Positions 50,963 to 58,991 of a stretch of 64,000 bases of DNA are shown piece after piece. Positions within the stretch are counted from its first letter, which is position 1; every line of letters begins with the position of its first letter. The notes under the pieces are model-generated. The model worked only from the letters and a program-made list of their open reading frames with translations. It was not told the DNA's origin and did no database searches. Origin of the DNA: SG-bin9 sp049323835 (lineage in GTDB: Bacteria; Pseudomonadota; Alphaproteobacteria; Rhizobiales; Xanthobacteraceae); the NCBI GenBank assembly GCA_049323835.1, contig JBMOOJ010000093.1, positions 19,547-83,546 of the forward strand, written 5' to 3'. Both the position numbers and the translations under genes were made by a program.

Positions 50963-51907
50963 CTACGGCTGCGACCGCTTGCGTGCGCGATCCGATCCCG
51001 CACGCTCGGCGAATGCAGCTTTCAGGCGCGGCACGGCGAAGTCCATGAACGCACGCACCTTGGCGACGGCGGTCCGCCCCGCCGGAACGATGAGATGAAC
51101 CGGAAGCGGCGGCGGTTCGAACTCCCGGAGCAGCAATGTCAGCCGGCCGGCGCGCACATCGTGCTGAACCTGATACGACAGGGCGCGGGTGACGCCGTGT
51201 CCTTCGACCGCCGATCCGATCGCGCCTTCGACGGTATTGATGAACAGGCGCGGGTTCAGCTTGATCTTGCGCAAGCGCTTCGAGCCCGGCCCGGCCGGAA
51301 AGCTCCAGGTGCTGTTCTGTGTCGTGTCACCAAGCGCGATGATGTCGTGCTGCGCCAGATCGGCCGGCGACGATATCGGACCTTTCGATTTCAGATAGGC
51401 GGGCGACGCACACACCACGCGGCGCACTTCGCCCACGCGCACGGCAATCAGACTCGAATCCGGCAGGTGTGCGATGCGCAGCGCCACATCGATGCCTTCG
51501 TCGACAATGTTGACCGTGCGGTCGAGCAGCAGCAGCCGTGCCTGCACGGCCGGTTGCGTTGTGAGAAAGTCATCCACCACCGGCCGGAAGAGGCGCGCAC
51601 CGGCGGCGAGTGGCGCAGTCAGCGTTAGTAGCCCGCGTGGCGCGCCGCGCTCGCCGGCAGCCTGCATGCTCGCTTCATCCAGTTCGGCAAGCACGCGCCG
51701 GCATGTTTCGAGGTAGCGCTCGCCGGCTTCGGTGAGCTTGATCGCGCGGGTGGTCCGGTGCAGCAGCCTGGTGCCGACATGGGTTTCGAGTGCCGCGATC
51801 GCGCGCGTGACGGCAGCCGGCGAGTGACGCAGCCGCCGTCCCGCCGCGGCGAGGCTGCCTTCGTCCAGCGCGGTGACGAACACTTTCATGGCGTCGAGGC
51901 GATCCAT
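50963..51907 (-). CDS. LysR family transcriptional regulator
   Basis: A 314-residue LysR protein with the N-terminal HTH MKVFVTALDEGSLAAAGRRL and SPAAVTRAIAALE, and an effector domain with GLLTLTAPLAAGARLF and HGVTRALSYQV. It belongs to the CrgA/DsdC-like (AaeR/PecT-type) group common in proteobacteria. Start at ATG 51907 (MDRLDAMKVF). It is divergent from the Tat-exported hydrolase at 52027 across a 119-bp region, which is the classic arrangement for a LysR regulator and its target. Confidence 0.88.
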   Translation of the reverse strand: MDRLDAMKVFVTALDEGSLAAAGRRLRHSPAAVTRAIAALETHVGTRLLHRTTRAIKLTEAGERYLETCRRVLAELDEASMQAAGERGAPRGLLTLTAPLAAGARLFRPVVDDFLTTQPAVQARLLLLDRTVNIVDEGIDVALRIAHLPDSSLIAVRVGEVRRVVCASPAYLKSKGPISSPADLAQHDIIALGDTTQNSTWSFPAGPGSKRLRKIKLNPRLFINTVEGAIGSAVEGHGVTRALSYQVQHDVRAGRLTLLLREFEPPPLPVHLIVPAGRTAVAKVRAFMDFAVPRLKAAFAERAGSDRARKRSQP

Positions 51908-52026
51908 CAGTCTTTCAGTTAGTGGAATGATTGATTGTTCACAACGGCTATTCGACCGATTTGCGCAACGCACTAGCTTTTCGGCAACCGGCGGATCAGT
52001 CCGCCCGAAGCTGAAGGAGCAACGTT
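51908..52026. promoter_or_regulatory. Divergent regulatory region lysR / hydrolase
   Basis: The 119-bp gap should hold both promoters and the LysR site. I see a short dyad TTGT-TC-ACAA near its middle and a hairpin GGCGGA/TCCGCC at 51990-52005 in the hydrolase leader, but no convincing T-N11-A box. GGAGC precedes the hydrolase ATG. Confidence 0.45.
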
Positions 52027-53034
52027 ATGTCGAATTCCGAGAATGATCGTCGCAGCGTGCTGAAACTGGGTGCGGCCGGGTTTGGCGTGTTCGCCGCATC
52101 CGCATCCGTGTTCGCGCAGAATGCCAAGCAGACGGTGGGCAAAGCGACCAGCGGCAAGCCGGATACGCAGGTCACGCGCCATCGCACCACCAAGGTCGAC
52201 GGCATCGACATCTTCTACCGCGAGGCGGGCCCGGCGAATGCGCCGGTCGTCGTGCTGCTGCACGGCTTCCCGACGTCGTCGCGCATGTTCCGCAACCTGA
52301 TCCCGGCGCTGTCGGATCGCTATCGCGTGATCGCGCCGGACTATCCCGGCTTCGGCCAGAGCGCGGTGCCTGATCGCAAGACCTTCACGTACAGCTTCGC
52401 CAGGTTTGCTGAGCTGGTCGACGGATTGCTGACGCAGCTCGGCGCCAGGCAGTACGCACTCTACGTGATGGACTACGGTGCGCCGGTCGGCTTCCGCCTG
52501 GCGTTGCGCCATCCCGAGCGCGTCACCGCGCTCGTCGTGCAGAACGGCAACGCCTATGACGAAGGACTCAAAGAGTTCTGGAAGCCGATCAAGGCATACT
52601 GGGCGAACGATACAGCCGAGAACCGCAATGCGCTGCGCGCGGGCATGACGCCGGAGGCGACGAAGTTTCAGTACGTCGACGGCGTGCGCGATCCGTCGCG
52701 CATCGATCCCGACAGTTGGGTGCACGATCAGGCGCTGCTCGATCGTCCGGGTATCGACGAGATCCAGCTCGACATCTTCAAGGATTACGGCACGAACGTC
52801 GCGCTCTATCCGAAGTTTCAGGAGTTCTTCCGCACACGCAAGCCGCCGACGCTGATCGTTTGGGGCGCGAATGACGTGATCTTCCCGGCCGATGGTGCAC
52901 GTGCGTATCTCCGCGATCTGCCGAACGCGGAAATGCATCTGCTCGATACGGGCCACTTCGCGCTGGAAGACAAGGGCGACGAGATCGCGGCGCTGATGCG
53001 CGACTTCCTCGGCCGCAAGCTGAAAGGGAGCTGA
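52027..53034 (+). CDS. Tat-exported alpha/beta hydrolase (haloalkane dehalogenase / epoxide hydrolase-like)
   Basis: A 335-residue protein. The N-terminus DRRSVLKLGAAGFGVFA is a twin-arginine signal with cleavage near VFA-QN. The hydrolase has LLHGFPTSSRMF (oxyanion HGFP), nucleophile Asp149 in YVMDYGAPVGF, an acid near WGANDVIF and His310 in TGHFALED. An Asp nucleophile places it with epoxide hydrolases and haloalkane dehalogenases rather than esterases. It would act in the periplasm after folding in the cytoplasm. Likely controlled by the divergent LysR. Confidence 0.88.
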   Translation: MSNSENDRRSVLKLGAAGFGVFAASASVFAQNAKQTVGKATSGKPDTQVTRHRTTKVDGIDIFYREAGPANAPVVVLLHGFPTSSRMFRNLIPALSDRYRVIAPDYPGFGQSAVPDRKTFTYSFARFAELVDGLLTQLGARQYALYVMDYGAPVGFRLALRHPERVTALVVQNGNAYDEGLKEFWKPIKAYWANDTAENRNALRAGMTPEATKFQYVDGVRDPSRIDPDSWVHDQALLDRPGIDEIQLDIFKDYGTNVALYPKFQEFFRTRKPPTLIVWGANDVIFPADGARAYLRDLPNAEMHLLDTGHFALEDKGDEIAALMRDFLGRKLKGS

Positions 53035-53127
53035 TTGGGGGCCGGAGCGGCTGGCCAAACCGCTGGCCGCTCTGCCGTTCCCGGATGAACCCAGTTTTCG
53101 GACGAACCCGGTCCTGAGGCATCGGCC

Positions 53128-53170
53128 TTGACAGTGCGTAAGTTTATGCTTACGGTAAGTAATGACTTAC
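53128..53170 (+). promoter_or_regulatory. Autoregulatory ArsR promoter/operator over the start codon
   Basis: A -35 TTGACA (53128-53133) and a -10-like TACGGT (53151-53156) are 17 bp apart. Two dyads lie across it: CGTAAG/CTTACG at 53137-53154 and GTAAGT/ACTTAC at 53155-53170. The second includes the ATG at 53162. The predicted start site falls at or next to the ATG, so the message may be leaderless. Confidence 0.7.
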
Positions 53171-53479
53171 GATACTGTGCTTACCGTGCTCGCCGATCCA
53201 ACCCGCCGCGCCATCTTTGAAGCGCTGCGGCCTGGTCCATCGTCGGTGGGACGGATCGCTACCCAAATGCCGGTCAGCCGCCCGGCCGTGTCGCAGCACC
53301 TGAAAGCCCTGAAGGAAGCCGGTCTCGTGACGGATGAGGCGCGGGGCACCGCGCGCATCTACGCGATCCGGCCCGGCGGGCTGAGCGATCTGCGCAACTG
53401 GATCGACGGCTTCTGGGGCGAAGCGCTGGATCGCTTCAGGGATCATGCGGAGTTTGTTCGTGACAAAGACGTTGGTTGA
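53162..53479 (+). CDS. ArsR family transcriptional regulator
   Basis: A 105-residue winged-helix protein: LADPTRRAIFEALRPGPSSVGRIA, SRPAVSQHLKALKEAGLV (recognition helix) and GTARIYAIRPGGL. It lacks the metal-binding cysteines of arsenic or zinc sensors, and belongs to the group paired with SRPBCC/AHSA1 proteins. Operator dyads overlap its own start, implying autorepression. The next gene starts inside its 3' end. Confidence 0.9.
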   Translation: MTYDTVLTVLADPTRRAIFEALRPGPSSVGRIATQMPVSRPAVSQHLKALKEAGLVTDEARGTARIYAIRPGGLSDLRNWIDGFWGEALDRFRDHAEFVRDKDVG

Positions 53480-53936
53480 GATTGCACCTGTCATCCGGAC
53501 GGTCGAGGTCGCGCGCTCGTGCGCCGATGCGTTCCGCATCTTCACGGAAGAGACGTCTGCCTGGTGGCCCCATTCGTACACGCGGGCGCAAAGCTCACGC
53601 GGACAAGCCCCTGTTGCAGTGACGATCGAACCGGAGGCGGGTGGACGGGTGTTCGAGACGCTCGGTTCAGGCGAAGAACTCGACTGGGGCGAGGTGCTGA
53701 TATTCGAACCCGCGAGCCGTTTCACCATGCGGTTCTGGATCGGAATGCCGGAAGCGACTGCGGGCACTGTTGACGTGCGTTTCGAGGCGCTCGGCTCCGG
53801 ACGCTGTCGCGTGACGCTGACGCACGATGGCTGGGAGCGCATGGGAGAGAAAGGCATTGCGGCCCGCGAACGCTTTGTCCCCGGATGGACGGCGGTGTTC
53901 GATCATGGCTTCGGTGCACACGTTGGTCTTCTCTAG
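53460..53936 (+). CDS. SRPBCC (AHSA1/START-like) domain protein
   Basis: A 158-residue helix-grip protein: VARSCADAFRIFTEETSAWWPHSYTRA, GGRVFETLGSGEELDWGEVL and RCRVTLTHDGWERMG (pieces) match the AHSA1-like group that binds hydrophobic ligands. I start at GTG 53460 with GGAG seven bases upstream; ATG 53445 is possible. It overlaps the ArsR gene by 20 bases, a very frequent regulator-effector pair; the ligand may be the ArsR signal or substrate. Confidence 0.83.
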   Translation: MTKTLVEIAPVIRTVEVARSCADAFRIFTEETSAWWPHSYTRAQSSRGQAPVAVTIEPEAGGRVFETLGSGEELDWGEVLIFEPASRFTMRFWIGMPEATAGTVDVRFEALGSGRCRVTLTHDGWERMGEKGIAARERFVPGWTAVFDHGFGAHVGLL

Positions 53937-54240
53937 GCTTGTCCTCTGAAAATCGGGATGGAATGCGCATTCGTCCTCCGAATATGCGAAGCCGATTGTT
54001 CACGCAGCTCGTTCCGGGCGGAGCTTGGTCTGTCCGTTATACGGCGCCGCGCGATGATGTGTGCAGATTTTGCCGTTAACCGCGAGTGTCCCGGCAGAAT
54101 CTGCTGCCTTTCCGCACGGCAACGCAAACTTAAGCATCTAACTCCCTGACGAGTCTCGGGCGTGCCGCTGGCATGCCCGTTGCAATTCCGATTGCACGCC
54201 CGCCGCTGTTGGCCGGCGCTGTAACGAGTAGGGGAATTTC
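53937..54240 (+). promoter_or_regulatory. 304-bp leader region of the Flp pilin
   Basis: No gene is seen. The region is moderately AT-rich before a GC-rich end, and holds the sigma-54-type promoter at 54169-54184. A small palindrome CCGT-TAT-ACGG is at about 54033-54043. Short frames here look like chance. Confidence 0.5.
54169..54184 (+). promoter_or_regulatory. Sigma-54 (RpoN) -24/-12 promoter
   Basis: TGGCATG (54169-54175), four bases, then TTGCA (54180-54184) matches the RpoN consensus TGGCACG-N4-TTGCW with one mismatch; the invariant GG and GC are separated by exactly ten bases. Transcription would start near 54195, giving a roughly 46-base leader to the pilin ATG. Confidence 0.75.
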
Positions 54241-54423
54241 ATGTTTGGTTTTTCGGGGAGCCTTCAACTGATCAAGACGTTTGCTGCTGATGAATCGGGC
54301 GCGACTGCCATCGAGTACGCGCTGATCGCGGCCGGGATCGGCATCGCCATCATCACGGGCGTCAACGCCGCCGGTTCGGCGATCAACACCAAGTTCACGG
54401 CGATCTCAACAGCGCTGAAGTAA
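54241..54423 (+). CDS. Flp/Fap family type IVb pilin
   Basis: A 60-residue prepilin. The processing site GATAIEYAL puts the cleavage after Gly20 and Glu at +5, Tyr at +6 of the mature chain, followed by a hydrophobic helix (ALIAAGIGIAIITGVNA). Prepilin peptidase would release a ~40-residue pilin assembled by the Tad system. No tad genes are in the window, so it is an orphan pilin. It is likely RpoN-dependent (see 54169). GTAGGGG lies before the ATG. Confidence 0.92.
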   Translation: MFGFSGSLQLIKTFAADESGATAIEYALIAAGIGIAIITGVNAAGSAINTKFTAISTALK

Positions 54424-54516
54424 CCGGCGAACGCCGCACGCGAAGCGAAGCCGCGAGACGTCGCGGCTAAGCATCGATGACGCCGGATGTAAGGGTAAAA
54501 GATGCAAGAGTAAAAA

Positions 54517-54568
54517 TGGTGCCCCTGGCCGGGATCGAACCAGCACTCCTTGCGGAACTCGATTTTGA
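54517..54568 (-). other. 3' fragment of tRNA-Leu(CAA): putative left attachment site (att)
   Basis: On the minus strand this 52-nt stretch contains the end of a tRNA: from anticodon loop bases CAA (54565-54567), the anticodon 3' stem TCGAG, a type II variable arm (TTCCGCAAGGAGT), the T arm GCTGG-TTCGATC-CCGGC, the acceptor 3' strand CAGGGGC, discriminator A and CCA (54517-54519). The 5' half is missing: the sequence to the right is unrelated. A lone 3' tRNA end beside accessory genes is what site-specific integration into a tRNA leaves at the distal junction. Confidence 0.82.
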
Positions 54569-54793
54569 GTCGCATTGGGTCTGCTCCAAGCGGCTGATAT
54601 TGTTGGGTTATTTGTCGTGTTGTCTGTGTATGTGTAAGTATCTGTGCAAGTTTTGGGTATCTAGCCCACCTATGAAGCTGACATCAGACAAAGGCTAAGT
54701 CTTGCGCGTCGACAGTGAAAGCAGGCCGCTACCTCATTGAGCACCAATCGCATCCGAGCTAACGGCGGCAGCAATACTCGCCGTTTTACCGCC

Positions 54794-55123
54794 ATGATGG
54801 AACCGCAAGCTCAAGGCTCACTGCTTTTGGAGCACGTCATGGTTCGGGAATACGTTGCCGAGCTTAATCGCTCGTATGGAGACAACATTCGCACTGCAGC
54901 TCAACGCCTACGGCGGCGTGGGATCGATGCGGATGTCATGCCGCACAAGACGACGATCGCGATTACGCGACCTCATGGAATGTCCTGGCAAGAGTTCACG
55001 GAGCATTTGCTCGCCGCGATAGATGATCGTCGCGGGTCGATGATCCTATTCAGCCGGACCACCGGAAATGTCTTCATCTGCTCCAACACCGGCAACCAGC
55101 GCGGAGTTTTTGTTCGGCATTAG
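54794..55123 (+). CDS. Hypothetical island protein
   Basis: A 109-residue protein (from ATG 54794; the frame is open from TTG 54737). Basic helix RTAAQRLRRRGIDADVMPHK, a strand-rich KTTIAITRPHGMSWQEF and an end with MILFSRTTGNVFICSNTGN suggest a compact alpha+beta protein. I do not recognise the family. It lies next to the attachment site and converges with the protease gene (28-bp gap, with a 7-bp dyad GCTAGTG/CACTAGC at 55123-55156). Codon use is like the island, not the chromosome. Confidence 0.5.
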   Translation: MMEPQAQGSLLLEHVMVREYVAELNRSYGDNIRTAAQRLRRRGIDADVMPHKTTIAITRPHGMSWQEFTEHLLAAIDDRRGSMILFSRTTGNVFICSNTGNQRGVFVRH

Positions 55124-55151
55124 CTAGTGATCACAAGCTGAATGCTGAACA

Positions 55152-57737
55152 CTAGCCACCTGCTTGAACGCCAGCTCGGATCATGACTGCCAAGCTATCC
55201 TTCACTTGTTCGTACACTTGAATGCCCGTATCCACGCCAACCTCAAAGCTCACGGCTAGAGCGTAGGGTACTGGCCCGGCTAAAGCTCCAGCCGGCGCAC
55301 GGCATGTAATACGGAGATGGAGAAAGCCGTCATCGACGAAGATGGTCGCTTCTTCGGCAGTCCTGCGTTCGTGGAAAATGGTTCCACGAACGACGGCCTT
55401 ATCGGTGGGTTGATAGGCGTTTCGGTTTCGAGCGATCCAGTATTTGTTTTCGGTGCCGGAGCTCACATCCAGCGCAGCCATTCGGTACCCTTGATGATTG
55501 GGGTTTACCGGTGAGAACCACGCAAGCGTCGTTGTGACCGAGCGAAAGGCAAACTCACCGTTCAGATCCTCGGGCAAGGGTATCCGATAGAGGACACCGT
55601 CGCCGTCTGCTTGGATCGTTCCGTATCCAACGAGTGTCGCTCTATTCTCGGTGCAATCGAGCACGTCTTCGATACTCGCGATGCCGTATCCAAGCAGCCG
55701 AGTGATGTCGTCGCGTCTGGGAAGATGTGATGCAACTCCTTGAGGACCGAACACTCGGTCGAGATGCTCACCCTTGCTGCCCCATTTCGCGCAATGCACG
55801 AGCAGGGCCTTGATCATCAACGCTTCAAAATTGGGATCGGTGTCGACGTGGTTCGATCCTCCCGCGGCATCGGCCAGGACGTCGTGGATGCGATGCGCGG
55901 CATGCGAAGCGAGCGCGGTCGATACGCTTGTACCGGCCGAGAAGTCTTCATACCGGAGATTACCGTTTCTCGAAGGCTTCGCGGTTTTGACGCCGTAGTA
56001 TTGGGCGCCAGTCTCGATTGGCCTGACGACGAGCACGGGGTTTGAAGCAACGACGCTGAAAGGAACGCGGCCACCTTCGAACAAGAGTTCAGGTTTAACG
56101 ACCCGCTTGAAGCCCAGGCCCATCGCTGAAATTAGATTGGGAAGATCGTTCACGGTGTAAGGGTCGTACCAATTCGGCGGGAGATTGCCATTGGCTGAAC
56201 CTGCGTGCGCAGCGCCGATGGTCAGCACGTTCATCGCCTCCGCTGGCGACAGTAACGTCCGCAGGCCCTTTGCTTGGTTCAACGCGTGCAGAACAGCGTC
56301 CTCACGTTCCAAAGGGTCCGCCGCTTCGTATTCGATCGAGTTCGCAAACGCCGGAATGGTCAAGCGATCCTTGATATTTCCAGCGCTCACCAAGAATAGA
56401 AGGCCGTATTGATAGGACAGAAAGTCAAGGAGGCGCGCGAGCGGGCTCATCACGATAGCGAAGGGGCGCGTGGCATCGCCAATCGAGAAATTGACGACTT
56501 TTACGTCTGGTGCGGCCGGGCCTACGCCACCTGTTCCGACTTTCATTCGTCTCACAGCTTCGTAGATGAGGTCGACCAGAAGCCGATTGTTGAGACTGTG
56601 TTCTTGGCCCCTTGCATCCGGTTGAAGCACGGGACGTACATAGAGTGGGCGTGAGATAGGCGTCTGAGCGCGGTTGAGATCGCCGTGAATGATCAATGAA
56701 GCCATTTCGGTCCCATGCTGCCGCTGCGCAACAGGGTATGTGGCTTCGAGATTATCCGGGTCATCGATGCGAAGCCGGTTGGCAAGCCGAACGTGATTCT
56801 GCACCGGGAGACCGTCGAACAGGGCAACGACGGGTTGCCCTGCAGCGAATGCTGCATCGGCTGGCGCAGCGTCGCCCTCGGCGCCTTCGTCGTCCCTCGC
56901 GGGAATGCTTACAATGGATTGCGGCCGCAGAAACATGACGTCGTCGGCTCTAGCGAGTCCAACGTTCCTATTGTCAATGAGGCTTCGAACATGGGCTGCC
57001 GGCAAATCGACAAGTGCTGCGTCGTAGTGGATCTCAGCGATGGTCGCATGACTGATGATCGCGCCTCCCGCATTGGCAACGACTTGGCTGATGGATGCGA
57101 AAGCTTGTTGTCGTTTCTCGATGTTCCGGTGATACCAGAGCTCAACCTCCAACCGGATCGGAGTGTCAGGTCGTTGCTGTAGATCGGACTCCCACAGCGC
57201 GATGGACGCTTCCTCAATGCGATCCTGCGGCCCCCATGCCCGGATATCGATCAAACGGGAGAAGAGGTCACGCCAAGCTGATTTTCCTACGGGCATTTTT
57301 TTGCCCTGCTTGTAGCGCTCCCAGAGGCTCAATAACTGCCTCAAAGCCTCAAGGTTGGGCATCGCCAGATAGATACGGCTCTTGAGCTGCTCATCTGGTT
57401 TCTTGACGTCGAAAAAGTCGGGGCTGGCTTCCAGTTGGCTTTCGAAATCGCCGAGATACTCAAGACCCAAGTCTCTCGCTTGGGCGTAGAAATCCTCAAC
57501 CGATCCCTCAACCTCAAATACGATGGCGCGCTCAGGTGCGATCGATGCCGGGTCTTCACGAAGGTCCAGAATGTCGTCCGGGTTCTGAGCGACCCGCGTC
57601 AACTGGGCGAACCTCGGTTCAAGCCGCTGCGATTGCCGCTCTCGGCTTGGGCGGCTGATCTTGGCGCCACCACGGGGACCGGGTTTCGGTGCGATAGGTG
57701 TTGGCGGCGGGAGATTAAGAAGCGGACGTTCTGCCAT
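55152..57737 (-). CDS. Subtilisin-family (S8) serine protease of an ATPase-protease operon
   Basis: An 861-residue protein. The catalytic triad is visible: Asp308 (VVALFDGLPV), His341 (QRQHGTEMAS) and Ser604 (FSAGTSVSTAL), with the oxyanion-region SAGN at about 470 in LVSAGNIKD. About 300 residues precede the protease domain (proline-rich start, then a helical region with an SWERYKQGK-like part) and about 250 follow. No signal peptide, so it acts in the cytoplasm. Its ATG overlaps the AAA+ gene by 23 bases, so it is translated with it. I recall similar large proteases being encoded next to AAA+ ATPases in accessory DNA, but know of no assigned function. Proposed role: a regulated proteolytic effector. 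Confidence 0.85.
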   Translation of the reverse strand: MAERPLLNLPPPTPIAPKPGPRGGAKISRPSRERQSQRLEPRFAQLTRVAQNPDDILDLREDPASIAPERAIVFEVEGSVEDFYAQARDLGLEYLGDFESQLEASPDFFDVKKPDEQLKSRIYLAMPNLEALRQLLSLWERYKQGKKMPVGKSAWRDLFSRLIDIRAWGPQDRIEEASIALWESDLQQRPDTPIRLEVELWYHRNIEKRQQAFASISQVVANAGGAIISHATIAEIHYDAALVDLPAAHVRSLIDNRNVGLARADDVMFLRPQSIVSIPARDDEGAEGDAAPADAAFAAGQPVVALFDGLPVQNHVRLANRLRIDDPDNLEATYPVAQRQHGTEMASLIIHGDLNRAQTPISRPLYVRPVLQPDARGQEHSLNNRLLVDLIYEAVRRMKVGTGGVGPAAPDVKVVNFSIGDATRPFAIVMSPLARLLDFLSYQYGLLFLVSAGNIKDRLTIPAFANSIEYEAADPLEREDAVLHALNQAKGLRTLLSPAEAMNVLTIGAAHAGSANGNLPPNWYDPYTVNDLPNLISAMGLGFKRVVKPELLFEGGRVPFSVVASNPVLVVRPIETGAQYYGVKTAKPSRNGNLRYEDFSAGTSVSTALASHAAHRIHDVLADAAGGSNHVDTDPNFEALMIKALLVHCAKWGSKGEHLDRVFGPQGVASHLPRRDDITRLLGYGIASIEDVLDCTENRATLVGYGTIQADGDGVLYRIPLPEDLNGEFAFRSVTTTLAWFSPVNPNHQGYRMAALDVSSGTENKYWIARNRNAYQPTDKAVVRGTIFHERRTAEEATIFVDDGFLHLRITCRAPAGALAGPVPYALAVSFEVGVDTGIQVYEQVKDSLAVMIRAGVQAGG

Positions 57738-58734
57738 TCTTCGGTCTGCTCTTCCGTGCAGATGGATCCAATACGCGACCCTGCCAAAGCCGCATCTGCT
57801 GTCTCACGATGGTGGCAGGGGTCTGCTCACCCATCGAAAGAACGGTTCTTCTTGCAATATCGAGGATGAACTCTTCAGCTTCGCTATAGCTAACATTGCC
57901 CAGGGATTTTGCGATCTGGGTAGTTGACATGCCAACCTTCAGGTCAACGCTTTTTAGCAACGATTCCATAAATAGTGCGAGTTCTCGCTGTGTCGGCGCT
58001 GGTAGTGACAATCTTAATTGGAAGCGGCGCCAGACTGCCCGGTCGAGGAGCTCGGCATGGTTGGTGGCCGCGATAACGACGACGTAGCTCGGCAGTTCAT
58101 CCATCTGCATCAGCAAAGAGGTGACGACCCGCTTAATCTCGCCGGTTTCGTGAGTGTCGCCGCGCTCCTTCCCGACGGCGTCAAACTCGTCAAAGAACAG
58201 AACGCAGGGCACGGTCCGGACGTAGTCGAAGATGCGCTTGAGACGTGCGGCCGTTTCTCCAAGGAAACTACCTATCATCGCCTCGTAGCGCACAACGAGG
58301 AATGGGACCGAGAGGCTCTCCGCGATGGCTTCGGCTAATGTAGTCTTACCGTTTCCAGGTGGGCCTACTAGGAGAGCGCGATGGCGAGGTTCAAGAGAGT
58401 GAGACCTTAGGATGTTCGCTCTCTGTTGCTCCTCGATTAGTTGTTGGCAGGTTGTCCGGACTTGTTCGGGCAGCACGAGCTCAGTGAGCCGACGCTGAGG
58501 AATAACCTCGCTGATGAAATCTTTCGCCCTGTGATGTGACTCGGTAGGAACGCGATGGGGGCCTGCGTTTTCATTTGGCGAATTCGCAACTACGCGTTCA
58601 AGCTTATCGGCCACGACGAAATGCTGTTTGGCTCGCTCTTCAGAAACAATAGCATCGACTGTCCGTCGGAAAGTTTTGTTATCCCCGGTAACACCAGCCT
58701 TCACCAAATTTACGAGCAGATCGCTGCGGGCCAT
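57715..58734 (-). CDS. AAA+ ATPase paired with the S8 protease
   Basis: A 339-residue ATPase. A helical N-terminal region (residues 1-90, MARSDLLVNLVKAG) is followed by a single AAA module: Walker A GPPGNGKT with Lys130, Walker B LFFDEFD with Asp182/Glu183, sensor 1 ATNH and arginine finger VWRRF, close to the proteasomal/FtsH/SpoVK branch. It probably forms a hexamer that feeds substrate to, or switches on, the S8 protease. Start ATG 58734 lies only 4 bp after the small upstream gene; 23-base overlap with the protease gene downstream. No unfoldase-protease fusion. Confidence 0.88.
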   Translation of the reverse strand: MARSDLLVNLVKAGVTGDNKTFRRTVDAIVSEERAKQHFVVADKLERVVANSPNENAGPHRVPTESHHRAKDFISEVIPQRRLTELVLPEQVRTTCQQLIEEQQRANILRSHSLEPRHRALLVGPPGNGKTTLAEAIAESLSVPFLVVRYEAMIGSFLGETAARLKRIFDYVRTVPCVLFFDEFDAVGKERGDTHETGEIKRVVTSLLMQMDELPSYVVVIAATNHAELLDRAVWRRFQLRLSLPAPTQRELALFMESLLKSVDLKVGMSTTQIAKSLGNVSYSEAEEFILDIARRTVLSMGEQTPATIVRQQMRLWQGRVLDPSARKSRPKNGRTSAS

Positions 58735-58738
58735 GTTC

Positions 58739-58987
58739 TTAGCCTTTCCGCCGTCGGCCACGTCGGTCGCCAAGATCGGACTCCGGCACCTTTACCCCGA
58801 CCGCTTTCAGCCCTCGAAGAATAACCGTTCGGAGATTCTCACCCCTTTCGGCGCACATCAACGCAACCTGTTTCTTGACGTTTCCCGAGACCATAATCTG
58901 TAGCGGTACCTCCTTGTGCGGGTATTCGGAGGATGACCGCTTCGCGGCTGTAAGCTTTGATGACATGGCACTCTCTTCGGACTTCAT
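58739..58987 (-). CDS. Small ribbon-helix-helix-like protein
   Basis: An 82-residue (from ATG 58987) or 75-residue (from ATG 58966) basic protein. The segment VPLQIMVSGNVKKQVALMCAERGENLRTVILRGLKAVGV (pieces) has the strand plus two-helix pattern of RHH DNA-binding proteins such as ParG, CopG or antitoxins, ending in a basic DRRGRRRKG tail. First gene of the RHH-AAA-S8 operon. The palindrome at 58992-59005, five bases upstream of its first ATG, would be its natural operator, implying autoregulation. Confidence 0.65.
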   Translation of the reverse strand: MKSEESAMSSKLTAAKRSSSEYPHKEVPLQIMVSGNVKKQVALMCAERGENLRTVILRGLKAVGVKVPESDLGDRRGRRRKG

Positions 58988-58991
58988 TACT

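Noticed and set aside
54517..54600. Complete tRNA gene
   Set aside because: Only the part from the anticodon to CCA is present; the acceptor 5' strand and D arm cannot be found to the right.
55152..57737. S8 protein as a secreted subtilisin or a lantibiotic leader protease
   Set aside because: There is no signal peptide or prepeptide and no lantibiotic genes; the gene overlaps an AAA+ ATPase gene, pointing to a cytoplasmic ATPase-linked role.
57715..58734. AAA+ protein as a ClpX- or Lon-type housekeeping unfoldase
   Set aside because: It has no zinc-binding N-domain, no Lon protease domain and no IGF-type loop; the single AAA module and island setting differ.
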